Part shown: one piece after another, positions 1-8,872 of the stretch
Position numbering within the stretch: position 1 is the first letter of the stretch
Layout of the letters: every line of letters starts with the position of its first letter
Assembly: GCA_944392135.1 (NCBI GenBank)
Contig: CALXVQ010000001.1
Location: 164,931 to 198,149, forward strand
Length of the DNA stretch: 33,219 nucleotides
Source: an uncultured Rickettsiales bacterium
GTDB lineage: Bacteria > Pseudomonadota > Alphaproteobacteria > Rickettsiales > UBA1997
Reading direction: 5' to 3'
Translations under genes and position numbers: made by a program
Notes under the pieces: generated by a model
Database searches by the model: none
What the model saw: the letters and a program-made list of their open reading frames with translations, nothing else
What the model was told of the DNA's origin: nothing

Positions 1-1
1 T

Positions 2-754
2 GCTTGGTTGGGAATGCTAATTTATACTTTTCAAATATATTATGATTTTTCTTCTTACAGTGATATGGCAATAGGTTTGGCAAAAATATTAGGCTTTAAC
101 TTACCAGAAAATTTTGATTTTCCTTATATATCTAAAAGTATTAGTGAATTTTGGAGAAGGTGGCACATGACACTTGGTAATTGGTTAAAAACTTATGTTT
201 ATATACCACTTGGTGGTAGTAGAAATGGTTATAGAAAAACTTTAATAAATTTATTTTTAGTATTTTTAGTGTCTGGAATATGGCATGGCTCTGAATGGAC
301 TTTTGTTGTATGGGGTGTTATTCAAGGCATTTTTGTCGTGCTAGATAAAGTATTTTTATTAAAAGTTTATGATAAAATTGGAACATTTTTTAGTATATTA
401 ATTACATTTTTTATAACTAATATTAGTTGGGTATTTTTTAGATCAGAAACATTATCAAAAGCTATTGAATATTTTAAAGTTATGTTTTCTAAACAAGAAT
501 TGGCTTGTAATTATGATTTATTAATGTCATTAAATTTTGATAATAAATTTTGGTTTATTTTAATTATTGCTGTTATTTTTGCATTTATAAAATTATTTAG
601 CTTTTCAAATAAATTAGAAGATTTTGTTTATAATAATCAAAAATCAATAAAATTATTAATTTTGCAATTTTTATTCTTTTTGATTTTATTGATAATGTCA
701 ATAGGTGAATTTATTTCAGCAGATTTTCAACCATTTATTTATTCTAATTTTTAA
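2..754 (+). CDS. MBOAT-family membrane O-acyltransferase (AlgI-like), 5'-truncated
   Basis: C-terminal part of an AlgI/DltB-type membrane-bound O-acyltransferase, a family that moves acyl groups (often acetyl) onto exported polysaccharides or wall polymers. The reading frame is open from base 2, so the N-terminus lies outside the window; the TTG at 8 is not a real start. Visible hallmarks are the block YDFSSYSDMAIGLAKILGF, then FWRRWHMTLGNWL followed by YIPLGGSR, and the GIWHG motif that holds the family's invariant membrane His. Several hydrophobic segments follow in the last 150 residues. The gene ends tail-to-tail with tsaE with no base between the two stop codons. The acceptor polymer cannot be told from this fragment; a partner acetyl-transfer protein (AlgJ/AlgX-like) might lie nearby outside the window. 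Confidence 0.9.
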   Translation, partial: AWLGMLIYTFQIYYDFSSYSDMAIGLAKILGFNLPENFDFPYISKSISEFWRRWHMTLGNWLKTYVYIPLGGSRNGYRKTLINLFLVFLVSGIWHGSEWTFVVWGVIQGIFVVLDKVFLLKVYDKIGTFFSILITFFITNISWVFFRSETLSKAIEYFKVMFSKQELACNYDLLMSLNFDNKFWFILIIAVIFAFIKLFSFSNKLEDFVYNNQKSIKLLILQFLFFLILLIMSIGEFISADFQPFIYSNF

Positions 755-1192
755 TTATTTTAAATAATTTACTTTAAAAATTCTAGAATTATCGGGTTGA
801 ATTTCAATTTTAATTTCTATTGCTATATTGTAAATTATATCTTCTGCGATTTCGGGCCATTCTATTAATGTTATTCCATTTTCAAAACAATTTTCTATAT
901 CTAATTCATATAGTTCGTTTTTATTTTTTAATCTATATAGATCAAAATGATAAATTGAATAATCATTAAGTTGATATTCTTTTACAATATTAAATGTTGG
1001 ACTAGCAACTTCTACTTCTTCTAAATTGTTTTTTTTCATCAAATAATTTATAAAGCAGTTTGTAAAAAAAGTTTTGCCAGCACCGAGAGTTCCTTTTAAG
1101 GTAATTACTTCACCAAGATTAATTTTATCGGCTATTTCTTCTGCCAATTTTTTTGTATCTTCTAAATTATTTATTTTATATTCTTTATACAT
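755..1192 (-). CDS. tsaE: TsaE, ATPase of tRNA t6A37 biosynthesis
   Basis: Small P-loop ATPase (YjeE family) that works with TsaB, TsaC and TsaD to make N6-threonylcarbamoyladenosine at A37 of ANN-decoding tRNAs in the cytoplasm. The Walker A is GTLGAGKT near residue 35, followed by the family motifs SPTFNIV, HFDLYRL and LIEWPE. I chose the ATG at 1192 (145 residues); a TTG at 1204 would add four residues with no better ribosome site. The start overlaps the stop of the upstream kinase gene by 8 bases, so translation is probably coupled. In many proteobacteria tsaE sits beside a wall amidase or an aminoglycoside phosphotransferase-like gene; here it is the tail of an ankyrin/kinase cluster. 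The product also matters for the MtaB encoded at 12220-13731, whose substrate is t6A. Confidence 0.93.
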   Translation of the reverse strand: MYKEYKINNLEDTKKLAEEIADKINLGEVITLKGTLGAGKTFFTNCFINYLMKKNNLEEVEVASPTFNIVKEYQLNDYSIYHFDLYRLKNKNELYELDIENCFENGITLIEWPEIAEDIIYNIAIEIKIEIQPDNSRIFKVNYLK

Positions 1193-2045
1193 AATATTTT
1201 TCAAACCATATTATTTTGTTATTTAATAATTCTTTTTCATCTTTATCTTCAAAATCTTCATATTTTCTATATTTTTCAAATAGTTTTAAAAATTTTTTGT
1301 TTTTGTATATTTTACCATATTCTATTGGAAAATTTAAAAAACCAGTCCATAAAAAAATCATATCATTTTTATTCCAAAAATGATAATTTATCATTTTAGG
1401 AAAAGTTATTGATAAAATATCATAAAAAAAGTCAGAACTAGTTTTTAAAACTATTCTATTTCCTTCTGTTTTACTGTTATTTTTTCTTTTTTCAATCCAT
1501 GAATTAGATTTATTTTTAGGTACTGATAAAATATGAAAATGAATATTATACTTATTAATTTTTGCTAATTTTGATAAATAATATTCAAAATCATTATCAA
1601 GAATAGTCATTTCAAATAATATATTATATTTATTTTGAATTAATAATTCTGTGATTCTAAAAATTAAGAGTAGGGCAAAACCATTAGTTTTTTCTCTAAT
1701 CATACCTTCACCATATTGATTTAATAGATCATTATAATATGGGTGATATTTTGAAAAAAGCCTAATTGAAATATTAATAAAATTATTATCTTTTTTTCCA
1801 ATAATACTTTGTATACTAGGCATTAGTTGAGTTGTTTTTCCAGAACCAGATTGTCCACCTATTCTAAACATAAATGGATTTTTAACTGAATGTTTATTTA
1901 TTGTAATATCTTTAAAAGCAATTTTTGCAATTCTTTCAAAGTTTTCTGTGTCAATATCAAGTTCTGGATTATTTAAACAATCTTTACCCCAAACCGAATG
2001 AATAAAATTAATTGCTTTTTGTCGTAGATTATTTAAATCTTTCAT
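1185..2045 (-). CDS. Zeta-toxin/PezT-like P-loop kinase, degenerate active site
   Basis: 286-residue protein with a zeta-toxin-type nucleotide-binding fold. It has a Walker A, GGQSGSGKTT at residues 63-72, then a stretch HPYYNDLLNQYGEG near 101 that lines up with HPHYLELQQEYG of PezT as I recall it, then ILFEMTILD near 142-150 at the place of the family's IEGTLR. Zeta/PezT toxins phosphorylate UDP-N-acetylglucosamine. Here the Asp-x-Asp that should precede HP is Ser and Arg (ISIRLFSKYHP), the following Arg is Ser, and the Arg of GTLR is missing, so canonical kinase activity is doubtful. The ATG overlaps the TGA of the ankyrin gene (ATGA), and a strong AAGGAGG lies 8 bases upstream, inside that gene. 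No epsilon- or PezA-like antitoxin is visible. It could be a diverged kinase, a binding-only protein or a remnant toxin. Confidence 0.7.
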   Translation of the reverse strand: MKDLNNLRQKAINFIHSVWGKDCLNNPELDIDTENFERIAKIAFKDITINKHSVKNPFMFRIGGQSGSGKTTQLMPSIQSIIGKKDNNFINISIRLFSKYHPYYNDLLNQYGEGMIREKTNGFALLLIFRITELLIQNKYNILFEMTILDNDFEYYLSKLAKINKYNIHFHILSVPKNKSNSWIEKRKNNSKTEGNRIVLKTSSDFFYDILSITFPKMINYHFWNKNDMIFLWTGFLNFPIEYGKIYKNKKFLKLFEKYRKYEDFEDKDEKELLNNKIIWFEKYYV

Positions 2046-3541
2046 TTTGTTTGCCTCCTTTCTTCTTTAAGTCTTTCCATAATTGCATTTCTAATTTTAT
2101 ATCTTTTTAATCTATTTGAAAAAGATAATGTACCTTCGCCAAGACCATTTAAAATATTTATATTAGCACCATTTTCAATTAAAAATACACCAATATCTTC
2201 TTGTCCTGTTTCTATTGTATAAAGTAAAGGTGTTCTTTTTAAAATATCTACAATATCTAAATTAGCATTGGCATCATTTAATATTTTTACAGCTTCTAAA
2301 TCATTATTTTGTACTGCAATGATTAATGGATTATTTAGTCTTCCATCTCTTCTATTGATATCTATACCATTTTGTATTAAATATTTCATCATATCGTGTT
2401 GTTTATATTTTGTTACAAGTGTCATTATATTATATTGATTTTGTAAAATTTTATTAATATCATCAATTTCGTTTATAAATGCTCTAAATTCTGGCATCAT
2501 TCCATTTTTTATCACAGCTTCAAATATTTCTTCTTTTTCGTTTTCCTGTGTTATTTTAGGTATATGTCTATTTTGAAAACTTCTATCTGCTAATAATTGT
2601 GATGGGGTGTCTTTTGTTCTGTAGCTAATAATACTTTTTTTTATAGGTATAATTTTTGCAAATCTATCTTCATATTCCATAGTGTCATCACTATTTAATA
2701 TTGTGGTGGTTATTTCTTTTTTATTTTTTGATTCTAAAAATTCAATATAGTCTTCTGTTTCTATATATTCTTTATTTTCTAATAAGTTATTTTTAAGTTC
2801 TTGTTCAATTAAATATTTTTCATAATTATTAATTTTTTTATCTTTTAAATAATGTTCCAATTCGCTGTCAAATAAAGTTCCAACAATTTCAGGTTTTTCT
2901 TCTTCTGGTTTTGTAAAAAGTTTATCAGCATTTAAAGTATCTTCTGGTTTTTTTTCTTCTTCTTTTTCTTTTGCTATTGTTTCTGTTGGTGTTTTTATAG
3001 TTTCTTTATTGATTATATCTGTTTTTGTTTCTAATTCTTTTATTTGTGTGGTAATAGTACCGATACCATCGCCAACTTTTGTTGCAACACCTAAAACTTT
3101 TTCTTTTATACTATCTAAAAAAGTTGGACCTTCAATTTCTGTTCCAATTACTGTTTCTTTTTTCTCTGGTCTAACCCATTCAGTCAATCTAATTAATCTT
3201 CTTTTAATACTATCTAAAAATGTAGGGCCTTGAACTTCCATATCTTCTATAATATTATTTATTTCTTCTTCTGGTAATAATTCAGCAAAATTATTGCTTT
3301 CTATGTAGGGATTAGCAAAAGCATCTACATCGTCTGTATTAGTTGGTAATGTTTGATTTAAAATTGATTCATTACTATCTGGTAAATTTAAAGAATTATC
3401 AGTAGTTATTAATGTTGGACCAATTGGTTCTGTATAGATATTAGCATCAGCTACAATAGCATTTTTCATGTCTTCCAGCTTCATGAAATCAATATTTTCT
3501 TTCCCAAATTTTAAGGCAAGAGCCAATAAGACATAATGCAT
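2042..3541 (-). CDS. Ankyrin-repeat protein with duplicated GPTFLDSIK motif
   Basis: 499 residues from the ATG at 3541, which has AAGG seven bases upstream; the frame continues to a TTG at 3628 but that start has no support. After a short hydrophobic N-terminus (MHYVLLALALKF) comes a long hydrophilic, Glu/Lys/Thr-rich region. The nonapeptide GPTFLDSIK occurs twice, near residues 105 and 138, with a weaker GPTLITTD earlier. The last 130 residues hold about three ankyrin-type helical repeats (MKYLIQNGIDINRRDG, then AVKILNDANANLDIVD, then GVFLIENGANINILNG). Ankyrin repeats usually bind proteins and are common in host-associated bacteria. The gene overlaps the zeta-like kinase by 4 bases, so the two products are probably made together. 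No clear cleavable signal peptide is seen. Function unknown; a partner or inhibitor of the kinase and a secreted effector are both possible. Confidence 0.75.
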   Translation of the reverse strand: MHYVLLALALKFGKENIDFMKLEDMKNAIVADANIYTEPIGPTLITTDNSLNLPDSNESILNQTLPTNTDDVDAFANPYIESNNFAELLPEEEINNIIEDMEVQGPTFLDSIKRRLIRLTEWVRPEKKETVIGTEIEGPTFLDSIKEKVLGVATKVGDGIGTITTQIKELETKTDIINKETIKTPTETIAKEKEEEKKPEDTLNADKLFTKPEEEKPEIVGTLFDSELEHYLKDKKINNYEKYLIEQELKNNLLENKEYIETEDYIEFLESKNKKEITTTILNSDDTMEYEDRFAKIIPIKKSIISYRTKDTPSQLLADRSFQNRHIPKITQENEKEEIFEAVIKNGMMPEFRAFINEIDDINKILQNQYNIMTLVTKYKQHDMMKYLIQNGIDINRRDGRLNNPLIIAVQNNDLEAVKILNDANANLDIVDILKRTPLLYTIETGQEDIGVFLIENGANINILNGLGEGTLSFSNRLKRYKIRNAIMERLKEERRQTK

Positions 3542-3628
3542 AAAAAAACCTTGTAAAAGTATATAATTATTAGCTAAACTTATATAAATATGTTCTAATC
3601 TTATAGATAATACATTAAAAATCAACAA

Positions 3629-4190
3629 AATTTATAGATAAATAATATTGCAGAAATATAAAATTTAGCTTCAAAATCTACTGTGATTTTTTAATTTATA
3701 TTTTGAATTTTATGAATTATTATGAACCTTAGGCTCTTGCAATGACGAATAGGGGGCTGCCAACGAACTTTCGGATCTCACAATGATGGGTGGGGACGTA
3801 CCCCATTTTTCCCCTTAATGACGGGTGTTGATGCCTTGCCCCCAGTGCCATCAAGGTGGGCGCAGAATGGATTGCCACGGCTTCTACGAAGCCTCGCAAT
3901 GACATTTCCTTTGACACAACGATGTTTCCATTGTTGCAATGATGAGACTGGACGGGCTGGATTGCCACGGGCTTTTCAAGCCCTCGCAATGACGATGTAT
4001 GGGGTGGCCTTCACAATGACGATGATGTGTTTGGTGTGGTTATTGCTATCCCGAGATTGCCACGAGCTTTCAGCTCTCACAATAACAGCTCTTTTTTGTC
4101 ATTGCGAGGAGTGAAACAACGAAGCAATCCACAACCACTAATGTTTTATTTATTCACAAAAAAGAAAAGAATTCACTGCCTATAAATTGT
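3629..4190. other. 562-base gene-free region with repeat cluster
   Basis: No credible gene lies between the ankyrin gene and cmk. The first ~90 bases (to 3720) are plain AT-rich sequence that may hold the ankyrin operon promoter, but I cannot point to a clear one. From about 3730 to 4135 base composition changes abruptly to GC-richer sequence made of palindromic units (listed separately). The last ~55 bases are AT-rich again. Open frames on both strands through the GC-rich part (3729-3989 minus, 3818-4114 plus) simply translate the repeats. Confidence 0.75.
3730..4135. repeat. Cluster of palindromic REP-like units (ATTGCCACG...CTCGCAATGAC)
   Basis: At least five units share outer arms ATTGC/GCAAT with the flanks GGATTGCCACG and CTCGCAATGAC. 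Units lie at about 3757-3784 (decayed), 3871-3900, 3961-3990, 4056-4083, and 4101-4128 in the opposite orientation (GTCATTGCGAGG...GAAGCAATCC). Half-units such as CAATGACGA recur at about 3741, 3937 and 4014. Inner stems differ between units but stay paired: GGCTTC/GAAGCC at 3879-3892, GGGCTT/AAGCCC at 3969-3983, GAGCT/AGCTC at 4063-4075. Such compensatory change suggests selection on the hairpin, or copying from different family members. From memory, similar GTCATTGCGAGG...GCAATCC palindromes are widespread in bacterial intergenic DNA. The region stands out from its AT-rich surroundings. Confidence 0.8.
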
Positions 4191-4814
4191 TTATTTAATA
4201 AAGCTTAGTACATATTCAAAAGCTTCTTGTATATTCTTATCTGTTGTATCAATCAATATAGCATCATCTGCTTTTTTGAATGGACTAGCTTCTCTATTCA
4301 TATCTTGTTCATCTCTTTTTTTTACTTTTTCTAAAATTTCATCATAAGAAACATTTTGTCCCTTTTCTTTCATTTCTTTATATCTTCTGTTAGCTCTTTC
4401 TTCTGCTGATGCTGTTATAAAAAATTTATATGTAGCATCGGGGCAAATGACTGTTCCAATATCTCGTCCATCTAATATTGCCCCCTTGTCTTGATTAGCA
4501 AAATTTCTTTGATAATCAAATAAAATATCTCTAACAGCTTGTATTTTTGCAACTTTTGAAGCTAATGCTCCAACTTCTTCTGTAAAAATTATTGGGTTAT
4601 TAATATCTTCTTCATTTAAAGTTTTAGCAACTTCAATTACTGCTTTTTCATCATCCAAATTAACATTTTGTTGATGTGCTTTATATGCAACACCTCTATA
4701 TAAACCACCGGTATTTAGATGGGGGATATTAAATTTTTCAGACAATAATTTTGAAATTGTACCTTTTCCAGATGCAGAAGGTCCATCAATAGCTATTAAT
4801 AATCTTTTTTCCAT
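4191..4814 (-). CDS. cmk: Cytidylate kinase
   Basis: Phosphorylates CMP and dCMP to the diphosphates with ATP, a cytoplasmic step of pyrimidine salvage and turnover. The 207-residue protein has the P-loop GPSASGKGT at residues 11-19, the substrate-side motif NTGGLYRGVAYKA, the DGRDIGTVICPDA block and the lid region with RANRRYKEM. Length is slightly below the ~225 typical of the family, consistent with a short CMP-binding insert. The ATG at 4814 gives the expected N-terminus (KRLLIAIDGPSASGKG). In many proteobacteria cmk precedes rpsA; here the neighbours are a pseudopilin gene 91 bases upstream and the repeat cluster downstream, so it may be transcribed alone or from the pilin promoter. Confidence 0.95.
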   Translation of the reverse strand: MEKRLLIAIDGPSASGKGTISKLLSEKFNIPHLNTGGLYRGVAYKAHQQNVNLDDEKAVIEVAKTLNEEDINNPIIFTEEVGALASKVAKIQAVRDILFDYQRNFANQDKGAILDGRDIGTVICPDATYKFFITASAEERANRRYKEMKEKGQNVSYDEILEKVKKRDEQDMNREASPFKKADDAILIDTTDKNIQEAFEYVLSFIK

Positions 4815-4905
4815 TTTATAATCTTTTGTTAATCAATTTATAATAAAAAAATAAAAAATAAAATCAATATTTTTTATATGATAATCCTTATTGCAATATA
4901 TTATA

Positions 4906-5631
4906 TTATTCAATAACTACATAGGAATAAGTACAAGAACCTGTGTTGGTATCAATAAAATTTTTCCAGTCTGCATGTCCAGCTTTTATGCCCATATCTC
5001 TGCAATGACTTCTTATTTTTCCAGCATTAAATGCACTATCATCAATTTTATATTCAATAGCTTGTAAAGATTTGGCTTCATTGAAAAAACAGCCTTTTTC
5101 AGCTATGCTATTATTATTTCCCTTAAAAACAGTTATAACATTTGTTTCGCCCATATTGAAAGTAAAAGTTCCTGGTGATGTATTCCATTCGTTAGTTGGA
5201 TCTCTATATTCAAAATAAAATGTACATGTGTTGTCAATAAAATATGGTGTAGATTTTCCAAATATTAATAAATTATTTGCACTATTGTCAGGTTTAAAAT
5301 CGGTAATTTTTTCTAAATATAAATCAACAAAAGGAGCAATATTTTTATGTACAACTACATTTTTATAATCTCCACCAAAAGTGCCAGCTGGATAAGATTG
5401 ATTGCTATTAGCACCAATTTTATTACTATTTTTAAAATCACCTGGTAATCTACCTTTTAAACTTTGAAATGAATAAACTGCTTGTTGCCAATTTCTGGTT
5501 TCAGTTATAGCTCTTCTTATTTTTGCAGAAAAAATTAAACTTTGTCCCCCAGCTATTCCAGCAACTAATAGACTAATAATAATTAATACTATTGATAACT
5601 CAATTAAAGAAAAGGCTTTTATATTAATCAT
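4906..5631 (-). CDS. Type IV pilin-like protein (prepilin N-terminal motif)
   Basis: 241-residue protein with a class III signal: a short leader MINIKA, then FSLIELSIVLIIISLLVAG. Prepilin peptidase would cut between Ala6 and Phe7, and Glu at +5 of the mature protein is present. The hydrophobic N-terminal helix (residues 7-30) is followed by an amphipathic part with RRAITETRNWQQAVYSFQSLKGRLPGD, a pattern seen in pseudopilins and major pilins, and a C-terminal globular region with four Cys that could form disulfides. It would sit in the inner membrane and be assembled into a pilus or pseudopilus. No pilus motor, secretin or peptidase gene is nearby, so its system must be encoded elsewhere. The function (pilus, secretion, DNA uptake) cannot be set from sequence. 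Confidence 0.82.
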   Translation of the reverse strand: MINIKAFSLIELSIVLIIISLLVAGIAGGQSLIFSAKIRRAITETRNWQQAVYSFQSLKGRLPGDFKNSNKIGANSNQSYPAGTFGGDYKNVVVHKNIAPFVDLYLEKITDFKPDNSANNLLIFGKSTPYFIDNTCTFYFEYRDPTNEWNTSPGTFTFNMGETNVITVFKGNNNSIAEKGCFFNEAKSLQAIEYKIDDSAFNAGKIRSHCRDMGIKAGHADWKNFIDTNTGSCTYSYVVIE

Positions 5632-5694
5632 TTATTTTTTTATGTTATGATACTATAATGATATAAGTTTAAAAAATAAAATCAAGAAAATAAA

Positions 5695-5719
5695 AGCACC
5701 TATTTTCTTAATAGGTGCT
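5695..5719 (-). terminator. Rho-independent terminator of fusA
   Basis: Perfect 10-bp stem AGCACCTATT/AATAGGTGCT with a 5-base loop, 22 bases past the fusA stop. Read on the minus strand it is followed by a T-rich run (TTTTATTTTCTTGATTTTA). It separates fusA from the pseudopilin gene, which should therefore have its own promoter between 5632 and 5694. Confidence 0.85.
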
Positions 5720-5741
5720 ATGTTTAAAATCATTAAATTAA

Positions 5742-7820
5742 TTATTTTTTATGTTTTGCTTTAATTTCTTCTTCAACATTAGCAGGAACTCTTTCATATT
5801 TTGAGAAAGTCATTGTGAATTGAGCTCTTCCTTGTGATAAAGATCTTAAAGTATTAACATAACCAAACATGTTAGCTAATGGAACTAATGCAGTGATAAC
5901 TTTTACACCATCTCTGTCATCTAAATTAGCTATTTGTCCTCTTCTTGAATTGATATCACCAATAATATCGCCCATGTAATCTTCTGGTGTAACAATTTCT
6001 ACTGACATAATAGGTTCAAGAATTGCAGCACCTGCTTTTTCCATAGCATCTCTAAATGCATATCTAGCAGCAATTTCAAATGCTAAAACAGATGAGTCCA
6101 CATCATGGAATGCACCATCATATAATTCAGCTTCAAAATCAACAACTGGATAACCTGCAAGAATACCTGTATTTTTAGCAGACATCAAACCTTTTTCAAC
6201 ACCAGGTATATATTCCTTAGGAACTCTACCACCAACAACAGTATTTAAGAATTTGAAATCGCTAGGATCTTCTTCTGTTTTTGGTTTAGGTCTAAATTTA
6301 ATATTAACCTTAGCGAATTGTCCGGCACCACCAGATTGTTTTTTATGTAAGTATTCAATATCAACTGGTTTTGTAATTGTTTCTCTATAAGCAACTTGTG
6401 GAGCACCAATATTAGCATCAACCTTGAATTCTCTTTTTAATCTATCAACAATAATTTCAAGGTGTAATTCACCCATACCTTTTAATATTGTTTGTCCACT
6501 TTCTTGATCTGATTCAACTCTTAATGATGGATCTTCTGCAACTAATTTTGATAATGCAACACCCATTTTTTCTTGATCGTCTTGTGTTTTTGGTTCAACA
6601 GAAACTTCAATAACAGGATCTGGGAAGTCCATTTTTTCAAGAACAACAGGGAATGAAGGATCAGTAAGTGTTTCACCAGTTGTTGTAACTTTTAAACCAG
6701 CTAATGCAACGATATCACCAGTAGAAGCTTCTTTAATATCTTCTCTGTTGTTTGCATGCATTAAAAGAATTCTTCCAGCTCTTTCTTTTTTATCTTTAAC
6801 TGTATTTAAAACAGTAGAACCAGCTTCAAGGGTTCCAGAGTAAATTCTAATAAATGTAATATAACCAACAAATGGGTCATTTGCAACTTTGAAAGCTAAT
6901 GCTGAGAATTTAGGATCGTCCCATTTTACCATAATCTCTTTATCATCTAAATGACCTTGGATACCAGGTAAGTCAGCAGGGCTTGGTAAATAATCAACGA
7001 TAGCATCAAGTAAAGGTTGAATACCTTTGTTTTTGAAAGCTGTACCACATAATACAGGAACGAATGCAAAATCAATTGTTCCTTTTCTAATACATTTTTT
7101 AATTTCTTCATTAGAAATTTCTTCACCACCAAGATATTTTTCCATTAAAGCATCATCTTGTTCAACAGCTGTTTCAATTAATGATTCTCTGTATTCTTTT
7201 GCTTTATCTAACATATTAGCAGGAATTTCGTTTTCTGTGTAATGTGTACCTTTTTCGCCATCCCATACTAAGAATTTCATTTTAAGTAAATCAATAATAC
7301 CTTCAAATGTTTCACCACTTCCAACAGGTAATTGTAATGGTAAAGGTGTAGCTTTTAATCTATTTTTAATCATATCTACACATCTGTAAAAGTTTGCGCC
7401 AGTTCTGTCCATTTTATTACAGAAACAGATTCTGGCAACTTTATATTTGTTAGCTAATCTCCAATTGGTTTCAGATTGTGGTTCAACACCAGCAACACCA
7501 TCAAAAACAGCAACTGCACCATCAAGAACTTTTAAAGATCTTTCAACTTCAACAGTGAAGTCAACGTGTCCCGGTGTATCGATAATGTTGATTCTGTGTT
7601 TATTCCAGAAACAAGTTGTAGCAGCAGAAGTAATTGTAATACCTCTTTCTTGTTCTTGTACCATCCAGTCCATTGTAGCAGCACCATCATGTACTTCACC
7701 AATTTTATGACTTTTTCCTGTATAGAATAAAATTCTTTCAGTTGTAGTTGTTTTACCAGCATCAATATGTGCCATAATACCAATATTTCTATATTTTTCA
7801 ATAGGATATTCCCTTGCCAT
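5742..7820 (-). CDS. fusA: Translation elongation factor G
   Basis: GTPase that drives ribosomal translocation and, with RRF, ribosome recycling. At 692 residues it is the normal bacterial EF-G length. G1 is [13 protein letters not shown] near residue 17, G3 is DTPGHVDF and G4 is NKMD; the conserved block [11 protein letters not shown] (switch I) is intact. Domains II-V follow, including [18 protein letters not shown] and the C-terminal [16 protein letters not shown]. The start [23 protein letters not shown] matches the family. It usually lies in the str operon with rpsL, rpsG and tuf; here it stands alone, flanked by a terminator downstream and divergent from xthA upstream, so it has been separated from the ribosomal protein genes. 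Confidence 0.98.
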   Translation of the reverse strand: MAREYPIEKYRNIGIMAHIDAGKTTTTERILFYTGKSHKIGEVHDGAATMDWMVQEQERGITITSAATTCFWNKHRINIIDTPGHVDFTVEVERSLKVLDGAVAVFDGVAGVEPQSETNWRLANKYKVARICFCNKMDRTGANFYRCVDMIKNRLKATPLPLQLPVGSGETFEGIIDLLKMKFLVWDGEKGTHYTENEIPANMLDKAKEYRESLIETAVEQDDALMEKYLGGEEISNEEIKKCIRKGTIDFAFVPVLCGTAFKNKGIQPLLDAIVDYLPSPADLPGIQGHLDDKEIMVKWDDPKFSALAFKVANDPFVGYITFIRIYSGTLEAGSTVLNTVKDKKERAGRILLMHANNREDIKEASTGDIVALAGLKVTTTGETLTDPSFPVVLEKMDFPDPVIEVSVEPKTQDDQEKMGVALSKLVAEDPSLRVESDQESGQTILKGMGELHLEIIVDRLKREFKVDANIGAPQVAYRETITKPVDIEYLHKKQSGGAGQFAKVNIKFRPKPKTEEDPSDFKFLNTVVGGRVPKEYIPGVEKGLMSAKNTGILAGYPVVDFEAELYDGAFHDVDSSVLAFEIAARYAFRDAMEKAGAAILEPIMSVEIVTPEDYMGDIIGDINSRRGQIANLDDRDGVKVITALVPLANMFGYVNTLRSLSQGRAQFTMTFSKYERVPANVEEEIKAKHKK

Positions 7821-8021
7821 TTTTTTCTTTATATTATTAATAAAATTGAATTACTTAGTAATTTTTGTAAAAATTAACTATAATGTCTAATATTTTATAA
7901 TAAAAAATTTAAAAATAAAGTTTTTTGTTTAAAATATTAAAATTTTTTATTTTTTAGATAAAAAATATTGCAAAAAAATAAGTCTATTTATACACTTAGA
8001 AAAAATATATTTGATAATATT

Positions 8022-8849
8022 ATGAAAATAGCAACTTGGAATGTTAATTCAATTAGAGCAAGAATAGTTAATTTTCTTGAATTTATTAAAGAATTCAAGC
8101 CTGATGTCGTGTTAATACAAGAATTAAAATGTGTAAATGATCAATTTCCTTTTTTAGAATTGGAAAGTATGAATTATAATATTGAAGTTTGTGGCGAAAA
8201 AGCTAGAAATGGTGTTGCTATTTTATCAAAATTCCCATTATATGATGTAAAAAAAGAGTTGCCATTATATGGAATTACTGATAGTGATAATGAGGCTAGA
8301 TATATAGAAGCAAATATTGATTATGATGGAAAAGTTATTAAACTTGCATCAATTTATGTTCCTAATGGTGGCCCTTCTGCTGATGATGTTAGAAATGGCA
8401 TAAAAGATGAAACCACAACAAATAATTTTTATAAAAAAATGAAATTTCTTGATAGATTAAAAATAAAATTTCAAGAAACTATTAAAAATGATGAAATTGC
8501 ATTTTTTGGTGGTGATTATAATATATGTCCTAATTTAAATATGGATGTTTATTCTGTTGAAAAAGATGGTGTTATTACATGTACTCAAAAAGAAAGAGAT
8601 AAATTTGCCGAATTATTAAGTACTGGCATGATTGATATATGGAGAAAACTAAATCCTGATTTAAAAGAATATAGTTGGTGGGGTTATAGACCTTTTTACA
8701 TGTGGGAAAAGAATTTAGGTTATAGATTAGATGCTTTTTTAATTACACCAATTACTGAAAAACTTGTTAAAGATTGTACCATTTATGCAAAAGAGACAAG
8801 GCCGAAAGAAAAAGCTTCTGACCATGTTCCTATGATGTGTGAAATTTAA
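8022..8849 (+). CDS. xthA: Exodeoxyribonuclease III / AP endonuclease
   Basis: Mg-dependent nuclease of base-excision repair that nicks at abasic sites and has 3'-5' exonuclease and 3'-phosphatase activity. The exonuclease III motifs are complete: WNVNSIRAR at the start, LIQELKC with the metal-binding Glu, GGDYNICP with Asp and Asn, and SDHVPM with the catalytic Asp-His at the end. The ATG at 8022 (275 residues) gives MKIATWNVNSIRA, the canonical N-terminus; the frame runs 18 codons further up to a TTG but that extension is unlike the family. It is the first gene of a plus-strand run; the lytic transglycosylase gene follows after 23 bases. Confidence 0.95.
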   Translation: MKIATWNVNSIRARIVNFLEFIKEFKPDVVLIQELKCVNDQFPFLELESMNYNIEVCGEKARNGVAILSKFPLYDVKKELPLYGITDSDNEARYIEANIDYDGKVIKLASIYVPNGGPSADDVRNGIKDETTTNNFYKKMKFLDRLKIKFQETIKNDEIAFFGGDYNICPNLNMDVYSVEKDGVITCTQKERDKFAELLSTGMIDIWRKLNPDLKEYSWWGYRPFYMWEKNLGYRLDAFLITPITEKLVKDCTIYAKETRPKEKASDHVPMMCEI

Positions 8850-8872
8850 TATTAATTAATTTATTATAAGCT

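Noticed and set aside
3729..4114. Open frames on both strands (86 and 98 residues)
   Set aside because: They translate the palindromic repeats, have no ribosome site, and overlap each other on opposite strands.
3757..4128. Possible CRISPR array
   Set aside because: Units are palindromic, differ in sequence and orientation, and are irregularly spaced; no constant repeat with unique spacers and no cas gene nearby.
7027..7801. Frames antisense to or out of frame with fusA
   Set aside because: They are shadows of a fully conserved EF-G gene and have no independent start signals.
7968..8021. N-terminal extension of xthA to a TTG
   Set aside because: The 18 added residues are unlike the family; the ATG at 8022 gives the canonical exonuclease III start.
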